Of a DNA stretch of 64,000 nt, positions 46,683 to 56,712 are shown piece by piece. Both the position numbers and the translations under genes were made by a program. Where the stretch lies: assembly GCA_020186115.1 (NCBI GenBank), contig WSYJ01000185.1, positions 1 to 64,000 on the forward strand, given 5' to 3'. Each line of letters starts with the position of its first letter. Position 1 is the stretch's first letter. The notes below the pieces were generated by a model. That model saw only the letters and a list, made by a program, of their open reading frames with translations, ran no database searches and had not been told where the DNA came from. This stretch comes from Histomonas meleagridis (Eukaryota > Parabasalia > Tritrichomonadida > Dientamoebidae).

Positions 46683-46972
46683 TTTCTTTTTTGCTTAACC
46701 CTATCAAAAAGCTCTTTCAAATTTTCAACTTGGTCGTTTGGGGATGTTCAATCAAACATTGTGGGAGTTTTGTTCTGAAAAACTCACTAATTAACGTACT
46801 GTGTATTGAAAAAAATATATTTTTTCCCGGTAAAAAACGAACAAAAAATCACAAAAATATAAAAAGTAATAAACATTATAAAAAATTGTCGTTAATTGCA
46901 TTAAATGTCGAATGAAGTATAAGTAGTTGTTAATTTTCTAAATTTCTTATTTTTTTTTGCATTTAATCAAAA

Positions 46973-48097
46973 TTAACTCTTGATGATGAAAATTGGTTCG
47001 TCTTGAGAATTTTGTATTAAATCTATTTTACCTTGGTTTTTTAATGAAAGTAATTCATAAAAAGATGCCGCAATATTTCTTCGATTTCTTTCTAAAACTA
47101 AATCAAGAATATTAATTTGATCACAATAAGAAAACTTCTCTTCAATTACTGGTAATATATTATTTTTAATTTCTTCTTCTTCTCTTTCAAATTCATTTTG
47201 ATCATTTGGTATTTCATGAATTCTGGGATCTGGAAGTTCTGGTAACTCTTTAACAGGAAGATCAGGTAAGTCAAATGTTTTTTGTTTTTCCATTTCAAAT
47301 TTCATTCCTATTTTTTTAGCTTCATTAAACAATTCTTCGAAATCATTCCGATAATTTTCTATTCTTATTTTTTGATTTCTTTTAATAATAGGTCGATTAC
47401 ATAATGTAAGATTTGGATTATCCATATAATAACTTAGTTCTGTCATTGGTATAATTGGCGATTGATCAATTATTAACTTTGAAAATTCTTTTGGAGCATT
47501 ATGAAATTCAATATTTAGGTTTGGAGGCTGTGAATGTTCATCTTCATTTTGATAATGATAATTTGTATCTGAATTATCATCACCGAATGTTAACTCAAAT
47601 GGAACTTCTCCAAAATCATTTTCAATTGTTGGAGGTGATTGAACATTTTCTTTTTGGAATCTTTCTGGAATAACAAATTCAGTGATTAAACTCATTCCTT
47701 CTTCTTTTTCTTCATCAATAATTTTTTCTAAATTCACTTCTCTTTTCCATAATTCGAGTGTTTCTTTATCAATTTCAGGAATATTTTCTTTCTCTTTATT
47801 ATTTCCTTGAATATTATCTTCGTTTGGTTTCGTTTTTAATGATATTTTTGCAATTATATCTGAACAATCATTTAAAACAAAAATTGTTTTCTTTGAATAA
47901 ATCCTAACAACTCCTTTAAGTAATACACCTGATAAATGAAACATTATTCCATTTTCTTGCATAATGATCGTTTCTGCAATTCTTGATATATTTGTAGCCA
48001 TAATTTCTTCTCTTGTCATTGAATCTTCTTTCATACCTATTGTCCATGCTAAATGAATTCCATCTGTTCTTTGAAGTATATCTCTCGTCGTAAGCAT
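46973..48097 (-). CDS. Rad21/Rec8-type cohesin kleisin
   Basis: About 374 residues. The N-terminal 85 match the Rad21/Rec8 N-domain that binds SMC3: ILQRTDGIHLAW, then LSGVLLKGVVRIYSKKT-FVLNDC. The middle is acidic and disordered. The last 70 residues form a winged-helix-like end (RRNIAASFYELLSLKNQGKIDL) that in kleisins binds the SMC1 head. I start at MLTTRDIL rather than further upstream because the initiator TCATTTTT lies 11 bases before this ATG and the alignment to other kleisins begins here. At under 400 residues it is shorter than animal Rad21. Whether it is mitotic or meiotic (Rec8) cannot be told. Confidence 0.85.
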   Translation of the reverse strand: MLTTRDILQRTDGIHLAWTIGMKEDSMTREEIMATNISRIAETIIMQENGIMFHLSGVLLKGVVRIYSKKTIFVLNDCSDIIAKISLKTKPNEDNIQGNNKEKENIPEIDKETLELWKREVNLEKIIDEEKEEGMSLITEFVIPERFQKENVQSPPTIENDFGEVPFELTFGDDNSDTNYHYQNEDEHSQPPNLNIEFHNAPKEFSKLIIDQSPIIPMTELSYYMDNPNLTLCNRPIIKRNQKIRIENYRNDFEELFNEAKKIGMKFEMEKQKTFDLPDLPVKELPELPDPRIHEIPNDQNEFEREEEEIKNNILPVIEEKFSYCDQINILDLVLERNRRNIAASFYELLSLKNQGKIDLIQNSQDEPIFIIKS

Positions 48098-48260
48098 TAA
48101 AAAAAAATGAGTTAGAACATCAAACACACATCAAACATATAACGGTCGTCTTTTTACAATTTTGAATACATTATCAATTTTTGAATACTTAATTTATTTT
48201 TCTGGGAACCGGTGGAAAAAATAATCCGTTCAGAACTTGCTGAAATAAGTCATTTTCGAA
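48098..48260. promoter_or_regulatory. Divergent promoter with initiators for kleisin and Munc13-like genes
   Basis: On the minus strand TCATTTTT has its +1 A at 48108, 11 bases before the kleisin ATG. On the plus strand TCATTTT has its +1 A at 48252, 9 bases before the Munc13-like ATG. Both fit the trichomonad initiator. Confidence 0.6.
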
Positions 48261-51200
48261 ATGAACAAGTTTACCGATCTAATCGAGATTGCAAACAATG
48301 CATGTAATTTCGAAGATTTAACGACGGCAATAACAGAAAGTGATGCTTTAAATGAAGGGAGACAAATTTTATCTTTAGATGATATATATTTTAAAGTTGG
48401 GCAAAATCAAGCTATTGCACGTGACTATGCTAGTCTTATTCTTCCTTTAATGTCAAATCATAAAAATGGCTGTTTAAATAAATCGGGAATTAATTTTATC
48501 AAAAATTCCGGTATTGATTTATTTTTATTATTCCAATATTTCCCAAGGGTTGAAGAATATCCTAAAAATTTCAGTGAAATAATATCTGAACCAATTTCTC
48601 CATTACTTTATTTTCAATTTGCAAATTCATTATTTGATTCAATTGCATCAATTCAAGTTGATATGGTTGAAGAACAACGTTTTTTTTCTAATGTTATTCA
48701 AAAGGTGGTTATATCTACAAAATCACTTTTATTAGAAGAAAACATATCAAGTTTAAACATATCAATTGTTAAAATTGCAAAGACACTTCCAAATCCTTCT
48801 TTACCTATTTTAAAGCCAATACTTCAAAGTTGTTTTCTAGAATCTTTTCCTCATCAAAAGTTAAAATCAGATATTTTTGAATCACTTCAAAAAGACATTT
48901 TCACCAAAACGCAAGTTGAAGCTTCTTTTATTCATGAATTACAAAAGAATTCTAATTTGTTTACATTAAATACTGACAATATTTATCGGTTAAATTCTCT
49001 TAATGAATATTGGTGTTACCCTAATGAACAAAAGATGTTAGGGTCAGCAAAACAAAGATTAACTTTAATTTCAGAATTAATTGGTGAGAAAATGTTTGGA
49101 AGTTATTCAACGGGTAACGTTCTCCTATCGTTTAACGTTCGCTTTCACAAAAAGTTCAGAGGAACCCGTTTAGAAAAATCAAGTTTTATTTCTTTACAAT
49201 ACAAAAATATCAAACATATTATACCAATAAATGAAGCATCAACAGAATTATGTATTCCAATAAATTTTGAAATCCAAGATGTCCCATTGTTAAATGTTAG
49301 TTTAATATATGTTTTAAAAAAATACAATCAAAAACCATTTGATCAAATACCAAATGAAGGTTTTGGATGTTTATTAACAACTACAGTAAATTTAACGCAA
49401 CAAGAAGAATCTAAAACGATAGAATTTACTCGAAGGGAATCTTCGTTTTCACTTAAATGTGGGAAATTCACTGTAAATGTTAAATATTATGATAATTCGC
49501 AACATATATCACTGAAATCAAACTTACCAAAGAAGCCAAAAATTTACAGATATTTCCATTACTTAGTAAATAACCTTGTAAATGAGTGGGTAAATTCTGG
49601 TACAACAATGTCGATATATCCTCCGATAATTCAATATTGTGAACTTCTCGAATTTTCAATCAAATATTCATTCCCTACTCCTACTGTGTTTTTGCTTATT
49701 GCTTCTAAACTCCTTTCTGCTTGGTGTCATTCCGAATCATATCTAAAAGCATTTACAACAATATTTTTAACCGCTTATGTTTCAATGAAAAGGTGTGTCA
49801 TAACCTCTAAAGAAACAGAAATTTTTCAAAGCATAGTGAACTTTTTGAAAGAATCCGTTCCCAAATTTTTATTGCATCATTTATCAAAACCAGGATTATA
49901 TGAATATCATGGGTTATTTCCATTATATTTATTATTTTCCTTTGTAATACCAGAGAAGTCACACATACCAAATCTCACTAAACTATTACGTACATCTGAA
50001 GAAAACATTATTCAATCAGTTACAGGGACATTAACCCCAATTCAGTCCACAGAACTTAAGCCAGAAGCTGAAGCATTACTTAAATATTTATCTTACAAAC
50101 AACGTGAGTCAATTCATTTTAATTCCGAACCATCACTCAATGGAATTATTGACTTAACTCAGCCACAGCACATAACGTTTGACATCAAAACCATTTCAAA
50201 TGTCTGTGAGAACCTAAACAAACGTTCTAATCAAATCAAGAAATATTATGAAGATTCCTCATTACCATTATTTTTTAACCAGCAGAAAGCCGTCTTTGCC
50301 ATCTTCCAAGAGCTATCGATAAACTTATGTAAAATGTTCAATGTCATTAATGATAAATTAATTGATGAGCAATCGATGTTTAAATTCATCTTTAATTACC
50401 AACAACTTTACACATTACTTGAAATCAATGATACGTATTCACCATATAAATTATTTTATGAAGTAGTATTAGAATGGATATCGAAGATCGGCGAGAAAAT
50501 GATCGAGTGGACGACGAACATCATCAAACTCGACAACTTCGAGATACAAAACCAATCGACGAAGACGTCATCATCGTTATATGACTTGATCACAATGTTT
50601 AATCAGTCATTACAATTCTTAATTAGTATGCAATGGAAGGACCAACAAGTGAAAGAGTTTGTCGAAACATTTCTTTCGTTATGTAAATCGTGTTTGAACA
50701 ATTACACTGAGATATTAACCTTAAAGATGTTATCATATTTTCCGATCAAGTTAATAGAAGAATTTAACACTTCGAATAATTTAATTATATCGACATTCAT
50801 TAAGAAGTTAAACAAAGAAAACATTAATTACTTGTCGACGCCGAAGATGATATATATTATCATTAACAATTTCATTAACTTACGAACGAAGTGGTCAAAT
50901 TTTTTGGACTATATCAAATCCAATTTTAAAGTCATCGAAATCAATGAATGTTTTAATAACCCGGTGCCTTATATTAATGTCGTATCCAAATCAATCCCTT
51001 ACTTCTTCGCTGGTTACACAAGTAATGAGATCACAAACATTGTTTTGCCGCATTTATATGTCAAAAACAAAAAAATTAAAATTGTTTTGAACAACAAACC
51101 GTCGAAGTATGTATTGAATCCACTTTTTCTGAAGCGGGACAGCGAACTTTTTCAGAACGTTTATAATGAAATTATTGACAACATTAAAATGAAAATAGAT

Positions 51201-51653
51201 GATTTAAATGGTTCAATTTGTAATTCTTATTATAATAAAATGATTAAAGGTTTCTTAAATGGTATCGATTCAGGTTTAATGAACTTGTTGTTGTTCACTG
51301 AAAATGATCCAATTAAATACAAAAGATTAATTCCAATTTATCAATTCATCGATGATATCTTAAATGATATTTTCGAATATTTGACAAATAATTTCGAAGG
51401 TGTCGATGAAAATGATGAATTCGATGAAAAGAAATTCGCAGAATTGACGCCGTACTGCAACTTCTTCATCGCGAACATCAAAAAAGATCCGTTCGAACTG
51501 ATCAATGAAGAAGAGAACGAAGGAGGAAAGTTCTTTCAGTCGTTGTCGCGATTTATTATAATTTCTTCGTATACACATGACGCGAAGTTAAAGAATTGGG
51601 CGCACGTGAATAGAATCAGATTTAACGGATGCAAATACTTGCCGCCAATGTAA
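48261..51653 (+). CDS. Munc13/UNC13-like protein with C2-like and MHD1-like regions
   Basis: A protein of 1130 residues. A C2-like beta region lies around 280-420. The segment around 725-795 has the MHD1 pattern: LFYEVVLEWISKIGEK, then W-T-NIIKLDNFE, then SLYDLITMFNQSLQFL, as in Munc13/BAP3 and plant MUN-domain proteins. These prime vesicles for SNARE-driven fusion. The remainder is helical. An initiator nine bases upstream supports the start. Codon choice is patchy: around 50470-50590 and 51420-51650 G/C-ending codons dominate, unlike the AT-rich remainder. The family call rests on motif pattern only. Confidence 0.6.
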   Translation: MNKFTDLIEIANNACNFEDLTTAITESDALNEGRQILSLDDIYFKVGQNQAIARDYASLILPLMSNHKNGCLNKSGINFIKNSGIDLFLLFQYFPRVEEYPKNFSEIISEPISPLLYFQFANSLFDSIASIQVDMVEEQRFFSNVIQKVVISTKSLLLEENISSLNISIVKIAKTLPNPSLPILKPILQSCFLESFPHQKLKSDIFESLQKDIFTKTQVEASFIHELQKNSNLFTLNTDNIYRLNSLNEYWCYPNEQKMLGSAKQRLTLISELIGEKMFGSYSTGNVLLSFNVRFHKKFRGTRLEKSSFISLQYKNIKHIIPINEASTELCIPINFEIQDVPLLNVSLIYVLKKYNQKPFDQIPNEGFGCLLTTTVNLTQQEESKTIEFTRRESSFSLKCGKFTVNVKYYDNSQHISLKSNLPKKPKIYRYFHYLVNNLVNEWVNSGTTMSIYPPIIQYCELLEFSIKYSFPTPTVFLLIASKLLSAWCHSESYLKAFTTIFLTAYVSMKRCVITSKETEIFQSIVNFLKESVPKFLLHHLSKPGLYEYHGLFPLYLLFSFVIPEKSHIPNLTKLLRTSEENIIQSVTGTLTPIQSTELKPEAEALLKYLSYKQRESIHFNSEPSLNGIIDLTQPQHITFDIKTISNVCENLNKRSNQIKKYYEDSSLPLFFNQQKAVFAIFQELSINLCKMFNVINDKLIDEQSMFKFIFNYQQLYTLLEINDTYSPYKLFYEVVLEWISKIGEKMIEWTTNIIKLDNFEIQNQSTKTSSSLYDLITMFNQSLQFLISMQWKDQQVKEFVETFLSLCKSCLNNYTEILTLKMLSYFPIKLIEEFNTSNNLIISTFIKKLNKENINYLSTPKMIYIIINNFINLRTKWSNFLDYIKSNFKVIEINECFNNPVPYINVVSKSIPYFFAGYTSNEITNIVLPHLYVKNKKIKIVLNNKPSKYVLNPLFLKRDSELFQNVYNEIIDNIKMKIDDLNGSICNSYYNKMIKGFLNGIDSGLMNLLLFTENDPIKYKRLIPIYQFIDDILNDIFEYLTNNFEGVDENDEFDEKKFAELTPYCNFFIANIKKDPFELINEEENEGGKFFQSLSRFIIISSYTHDAKLKNWAHVNRIRFNGCKYLPPM

Positions 51654-52104
51654 GTTAGTAAAAGTTTATATAATGTGATACAAATTGTAGTTTCATATGA
51701 ATGTGGCTATGGTTATGTAATGAGAATGTAACTGAAACTTTGTTCGATTCCATTTTATTTCAAAGAATTTTACAATAAAAAATTAATTTTTGACTGATAT
51801 AATGAATATGTGAAAATATATTTCATTAATCTGATTAACAAGTTAAATATTGATGTGACATTTTGAATACGTTTAATTTTTGTATGATGTTTTTAGATCA
51901 TACTCCTGAAAATTATGCAAAGTTAATTAGACATACATTTGAAAATACTTTTAAACCCATATTATATATTAAATATATTTAATTCAGGTTTAGGAGGAGT
52001 TTAATAAAAATATCTCCTCATAATCTAATTAATACTTACAAGCTGTTTATTTTAATTGTTGAGATATCAAATTTATTGAGCATTTTGTGCGATAACATTG
52101 GTGC
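51654..52104. other. Intergenic region with left arm of an inverted repeat
   Basis: No gene. From about 51895 the sequence matches, in inverted orientation, the region 56480-56710 upstream of the second BspA-like gene, including TCATACTCCTGAAAATTATG at the outer edge. Confidence 0.65.
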
Positions 52105-52130
52105 ATGCACCACAAAGCATATTTCTTTCA
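51895..52130 (+). repeat. Left arm of a ~240-bp inverted repeat (BspA upstream region)
   Basis: It starts TCATACTCCTGAAAATTATG and ends in GCATGCACCACAAAGCATAT, the first codons (MHHKAYFF) of the BspA-like gene. The right arm at 56460-56712 carries the same blocks on the opposite strand with scattered substitutions and a poly-A expansion absent here. Confidence 0.75.
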
Positions 52131-53291
52131 TATGGAAATTAAACATTTTTGATTATCTTTTTTGAATTTTTATAAAGATTAAGTTATCAATTACTTGATA
52201 AGCTGTAATGATTTCGTATATCGAATCATTGATAAAGATATAAAAACTGCAACAATATTAAAAGCGCCAGATAAAATTTTAAACTTATTACCTGATAAAT
52301 TTTGTAAAATTAATGGAATTAATTATACTATCATTGGTATTGAAGATGAAGCTTTTAAAAATAGCAAAAATCTTAGAACAGTCAGAATTTCAGATACTAT
52401 TAAAACAATAGGGAAAAAAGCTTTTTATAATTGTACTTCTTTAATAGATGTTGATTTAGGCGATGTTAAGTTTATTGATGAAAATGCTTTTGAAGGTTTT
52501 ACTTCAATTTTTAATGTATTATTTAGTGGTTTATATGATATTCAAGGAAGTCATAATATATTTGATAAAAATATCACAATATTTGTTGATAGGAATTAAC
52601 AAGATAAAACATTCTGTGGTTATAATGTTGATAAATCTTTAGAATTATTCATTTATGCAGGTCCAACTGAAATTTATAAATGGTTTAACAAAGATAAGAA
52701 ATATGTTTCTTTATATAGAACACTTGCTAAAGGAATTTATACTTTTTTACTACTGTTTCAACACATCCTGATTATTCTGTCGTCAAAATTTATGATAATG
52801 CATTCGAAGATCGTAAAAATTTAACTGAAGTTATCATTCCTGCTGGTAGTAAAAATATTGGTGAAGAAGCTTTCATTAATTGTCCTTCATTAGTCACAAT
52901 TAAAATAGCATCAATTTATAGGAGAAAATGCATTTAAAGATTGTTATTCTCTCGAAGATATTTATACAAATGTTTCAAACGAAATAAGTTATTCATCACC
53001 AGTTTTTCCTGAAAAATCATTAAATATTAATGTTCAACAATTTTGTGGTAGAAGTGTTACGAAAGTTGGAAAATTAGAAGAATAATTAAAGGAAAATGTT
53101 GAATTAAATAATCATTCAGCAAAAGGAGAAGCAAAACTAAAAAGATAATTCTGATAGTTGTTGGTTGTTGTGTAGTTGGTATTATTGCTATTGTAGTTGG
53201 TATTTTCATTAAAATCAAATTAAATCAAAGAAAAGAAAATGATGAAGAACCAATGCTTGCAAAAAGAAACCAACACACCGAAATTTTATAA
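52105..53291 (+). pseudogene. BspA-like leucine-rich repeat surface protein, broken at several places
   Basis: Starts MHHKAYFF like its partner at 56475, then runs into a stop within 15 codons. Open pieces follow: about 52195-52599 with BspA-type LRRs (TIGKKAFYNCTSLIDVDL), an in-frame stop, a frame switch in a T6 run near 52744, more LRRs (NIGEEAFINCPSLVTI), another switch near 52918, and then after further stops a membrane helix (VVGIIAIVVGIFI) and a short tail ending in NQHTEIL. Overall order (signal-like start, LRRs, one helix, cytoplasmic tail) is that of trichomonad BspA/TpLRR surface proteins. At least four lesions make it a likely pseudogene. Confidence 0.8.
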
Positions 53292-53545
53292 GATGAAATT
53301 TAAATAAAATCAACAAATTCTTTTTTTTTTTTTTTAATATGGATAAGACATATCAAGAATTTATGTGTAAATGTTATGACCCTATTAAAAGAAAGTTCAA
53401 ATTTGTATCTAATATGATTGAAACCAAAAGCAAATTTTAATGTACACTTCGCAAATAAGAATGCATATCGTTCAAATAAGTTCACAAATGAGTGATGAAC
53501 CGAAAACTTAATATTTTAATAACGTATAAAACACAATTCTATTTT
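53292..53545. other. Intergenic spacer with poly-T run
   Basis: About 250 bases with an uninterrupted T run near 53320-53336. No gene is seen. Confidence 0.4.
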
Positions 53546-54523
53546 TTATAAAACAACATAATTTTTCGGCACAATGTAGTCACTGTTTCTGCCAAGTATC
53601 CAAATTTTCGGTGCAATGACAATTTTATTTTTAAACAAATTCAAAAACGCCGCCCACCACGAGAAAGTGCTATTTGCGATGATATTATGTTTACATCGTT
53701 TCATTATCTCAAAATCGAATATCGGCTGTGCTAAACTTGTATCTTCGATATATGTATGACTTCCATTTATTTTTAAATTATGCATAACATATCCTAAATC
53801 ATCCGAAAACACAAAATAATGCGGATTTTCGACATGCTCATTCATATATTTTATTGCATTCTCATAAAATTCAAAGGGAACATAACCATGATAATCATGA
53901 TCAGTTCTCCTGATATGAATAGAAACAGAATTTGTGGATTCTATCTTTTTAAGATACTTCCGATGTATGGGTGGAATGCTTAATTCTTTTTTAATTGTAA
54001 ATTCTTTAATTAATTCGTCGCGATACTTTTCATAATTATATGATAAATTCTCATAAAATCCATCAAAATATTGTGGTGATTGAGATGAAAATTCTTTTAG
54101 AGATCGGCCTAATATATCCTCTTCTAAAACAATTTTTTGCTTGCTCTCTGAAATTTGATATTGATTGGCAATTTGAAGAGAGATATCAAAATAACATAAT
54201 GAATATTTCCTGCCTGTAATGCCTCTGAATTCTAGGTCAGCTGTTAGATTATCACAGGGAGGATTAGGACAAAATCCATAGAAATCGATATCAAGAAAAA
54301 CAGGCTTACTAGTTTCTTGCATAAGAATGTAAGCAAAAGCGTATTGAAAAAATTGATTCCCAAGACCTCCTCGAACACTAACAACATTGTATTTCTGTTC
54401 CAACGTAATTGCAATATTATTATTTTCTATATATGTTTCCAAAAACTTGAAAAAAGATTTCCAAGTAAGTGTTGATATTAAAATAAAGCTGAAGTAAAAC
54501 CCAACATCCATTTTGCATCGCAT
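53546..54523 (-). CDS. GT11-family alpha-1,2-fucosyltransferase-like glycosyltransferase
   Basis: About 325 residues. An N-terminal hydrophobic anchor (VGFYFSFILISTL) suggests a type II membrane protein of the secretory path. GT11 motifs follow: RGGLGNQFFQYAFAY for donor binding, HIRRTDHDYHG (the HxRRxD-type motif) and HNIIANSTFSWWAAFL. Members of this family transfer fucose from GDP-fucose in alpha-1,2 or related linkages; acceptor and exact linkage cannot be told. I chose the ATG at 54521-54523 because the longer frame opens with GTG; a second ATG is four codons further. The family is common in bacteria, so lateral transfer is possible. The gene sits between two inverted BspA-like genes. 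Confidence 0.85.
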   Translation of the reverse strand: MRCKMDVGFYFSFILISTLTWKSFFKFLETYIENNNIAITLEQKYNVVSVRGGLGNQFFQYAFAYILMQETSKPVFLDIDFYGFCPNPPCDNLTADLEFRGITGRKYSLCYFDISLQIANQYQISESKQKIVLEEDILGRSLKEFSSQSPQYFDGFYENLSYNYEKYRDELIKEFTIKKELSIPPIHRKYLKKIESTNSVSIHIRRTDHDYHGYVPFEFYENAIKYMNEHVENPHYFVFSDDLGYVMHNLKINGSHTYIEDTSLAQPIFDFEIMKRCKHNIIANSTFSWWAAFLNLFKNKIVIAPKIWILGRNSDYIVPKNYVVL

Positions 54524-55413
54524 TGAGCAACGTTGGATTAACACTCAAAACACCATTGATTTTTTCTAATGTTTACATAAATATTGGCAAAGATGAGTAT
54601 TCAAAGATTTTGTAAAAGAAAGACACCTTTTTTTCTCTGAGTGTTTAAGACCTCATTAAATCGGCATCCTCCATTCTGATAGGCATTGCTTTCAAGAATG
54701 CCATAGCATTTGAATATCTGTTAAACATAATTTTATATGAATATTAAATGCTTTTAAATATATAACATTATTCATATTATTCATTAATAGATTGCAAAAT
54801 TAAAATGAATGATGTTGAGATATATATCATGAAAATAATTATCAATGAATATTACTTTGAATATAACATCATTAATGAAAAAAATTTTTTGCCAAGAGCC
54901 CAAAGGAAAATTGAAATACTACAAAAACAGAGCAAATGTACAATAGCGACCATGGCTTCTCTGCAAAGACTAAGCGAATCATCATGGACAGATATCCGAA
55001 GTGTTGGGGCAAGGGCCCCGTCGCGCAGAAGAAGAAGATGATGATAAAGGCAGGATTGCTCAATGAGAAGGGTAAAACAAGAAAACACCATCATATTGTG
55101 TAAGGAATTGCCTCGAAGGGAAATTGAATCAATGATTTTAGTAATGAAATTATTCAAAGTGAAAATTTGTTTTGGTAAATTCTAAATTTTGTTGTAATTC
55201 TGATTTTGAATTGTTAATTTGACATTATGATTTGATAAATTAATAGAATACAAAATAAAAATTTTATCCATACTAACATGTTATCAGTGCTATGCAATTG
55301 CATTCATTGAAATGTTAAACACAACAAATCTCATGATAAAAATGCTACTCAACTAGTAAATTTAAGTTTTACCGATTTTTTTTTTACTTAATTACTAAGC
55401 AAATGTTTATATG
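54524..55413. other. Region of about 890 bases with one short GC-richer ORF
   Basis: Mostly AT-rich. The only coding-like stretch is 54936-55103, described separately. Nothing is recognised in 55110-55413. Confidence 0.4.
54936..55103 (+). other. Short basic ORF, possible gene remnant
   Basis: Fifty-five codons from an ATG, reading [16 protein letters not shown], then [16 protein letters not shown] and a His-rich end KTRKHHHIV. Its base composition is clearly richer in G and C than the flanks, which suggests coding origin. No family is recognised. It may be the end of a lost gene or of a mobile element. Two overlapping antisense frames are considered shadows. Confidence 0.25.
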
Positions 55414-56475
55414 TTATAAATGATTAATGAATTTTTCTTCTTTGAAATCATCAGCAAATGGATCTTCATCAATCTTATTCGTTGATGTTCCCATTGCAAA
55501 TGTATTTTCTTTTTCATTTTGATTTTCTTCGAAACTTTTTGCTTCTTGTTCATTACTTATTTGTTTTTTATTATGAATTCGCAACAAAACTATGATAAGT
55601 ATTGCAATTATTACAATTACGACAACTGAAACGCAAACACTTATAATTATAATTGTGTTTTTATTATCATCTTTAATATTTTCATTTTGATATATAATTG
55701 TAAAGAAATTACTATAGTATATGTAATAAGTCGAATATACAACAACAGTATATTAGTAATAAATAAATTCACTCAAAACATAAGTTAATGCCGAATTAAA
55801 AATAGAAACAGAAAAAGAATTCGAATACGTCGAGTTATAAATACTTATTGTTTGCGTAATAGATAATGATTGAGTTAATGTTATTGTATTCGTTAATGTT
55901 GTACCATTCGAATATGAAAAAGTAAATGAATTCGAAACAACAAATGAAATTTCATATGAATTCGTAAATGCATTAGACTTAGTATATGCATTTGATTTCA
56001 TTAATGTATTCGATTTAGTATATGTATTTGACTTAGGAAATGTATTCGTTAACAAGGCGCATTCATTTATTATTGTTCCTTTAGCCACATTTAATCCGCC
56101 AAATGTTGATCCATTATATGAATTTGTTGTCATGACAATTTCTGCTGCTACATTTATAAATATATTTGATGAATTTGTTGGATCTGTTTCGCCAAAGTAA
56201 TAAATGCATTTGAGTTTATCCCATGATGAAAATGCATTTACTTCAATTGAAGTAACATTTTCGCCAATATAAATAGTTTCTAAATTAATACATGAAACAA
56301 AAGAACAACTTCCAATTTCTTTTACTGAAAATGGAACTTCAAATTTAACATTTAAATTTCCTGATGGATAAATATTGATTCTATTGATTTCTTTATCATA
56401 TAAAATTCCATCATTTTGATAATTAGCAAAAAGCATTTTTAACATTATTGCAAAGAAATATGCTTTGTGGTGCAT
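55414..56475 (-). pseudogene. BspA-like surface protein, full architecture but one internal stop
   Basis: A single frame of 354 codons with one TAA at 55753-55755. It starts MHHKAYFF with a hydrophobic signal-like stretch (AIMLKMLFA). LRR_5-type repeats follow (VKEIGSCSFVSCINLETIY), then a Ser/Thr/Asn-rich stalk with repeated K-S-N-(A/T)-(Y/L/F)-T/M units, then after the stop a membrane helix (VVVIVIIAILIIVLL) and an acidic cytoplasmic tail with EDPFADDFKEEK. It lies opposite to the copy at 52105. With only one lesion this could be a recent null allele, a sequence error, or a truncated secreted form of 240 residues. Confidence 0.75.
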
Positions 56476-56712
56476 GCACTAATGTTATCTCATCAAAAAA
56501 AAAAAAAAAAAAAAATATTCAACAACAACTGATTTGATATCTCAACAATTAAAATAAAAAGCTTTAAATTTAAATTTATAGAAATATGAAGAGATATTTT
56601 TATTAAACTCGTCCTAAACTGAATTAAATTTATTTAATATATGATATGAGTTTAAAAGTATTTTCAAATATATGTTTAAAGTTAACTTTGCATAATTTTC
56701 AGGAGTATGATT
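56460..56712 (-). repeat. Right arm of the inverted repeat (BspA upstream region)
   Basis: Inverted copy of 51895-52130, containing the first codons and upstream region of the BspA-like gene. It also carries a run of about 21 A residues near 56494-56516 that is missing on the left. The outer edge coincides with the last codons and stop of the adjacent membrane protein gene. Confidence 0.75.

Noticed and set aside
48095-48120. Possible canonical kleisin start M-F-Y-x-H-F reached by a one-base repair upstream of the kleisin ATG
   Set aside because: An initiator motif lies between that region and the ATG at 48097, and the family alignment fits without gaps from this ATG, so the resemblance is by chance.
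51740-51760. GTTCGATTCC resembling a tRNA T-loop
   Set aside because: No acceptor stem, D-arm or anticodon arm can be built around it.
54805-55157. Overlapping ORFs in three frames around 54.9 kb
   Set aside because: Only the 54936-55103 frame has coding-like composition throughout; the others run partly through AT-rich flank or are antisense.
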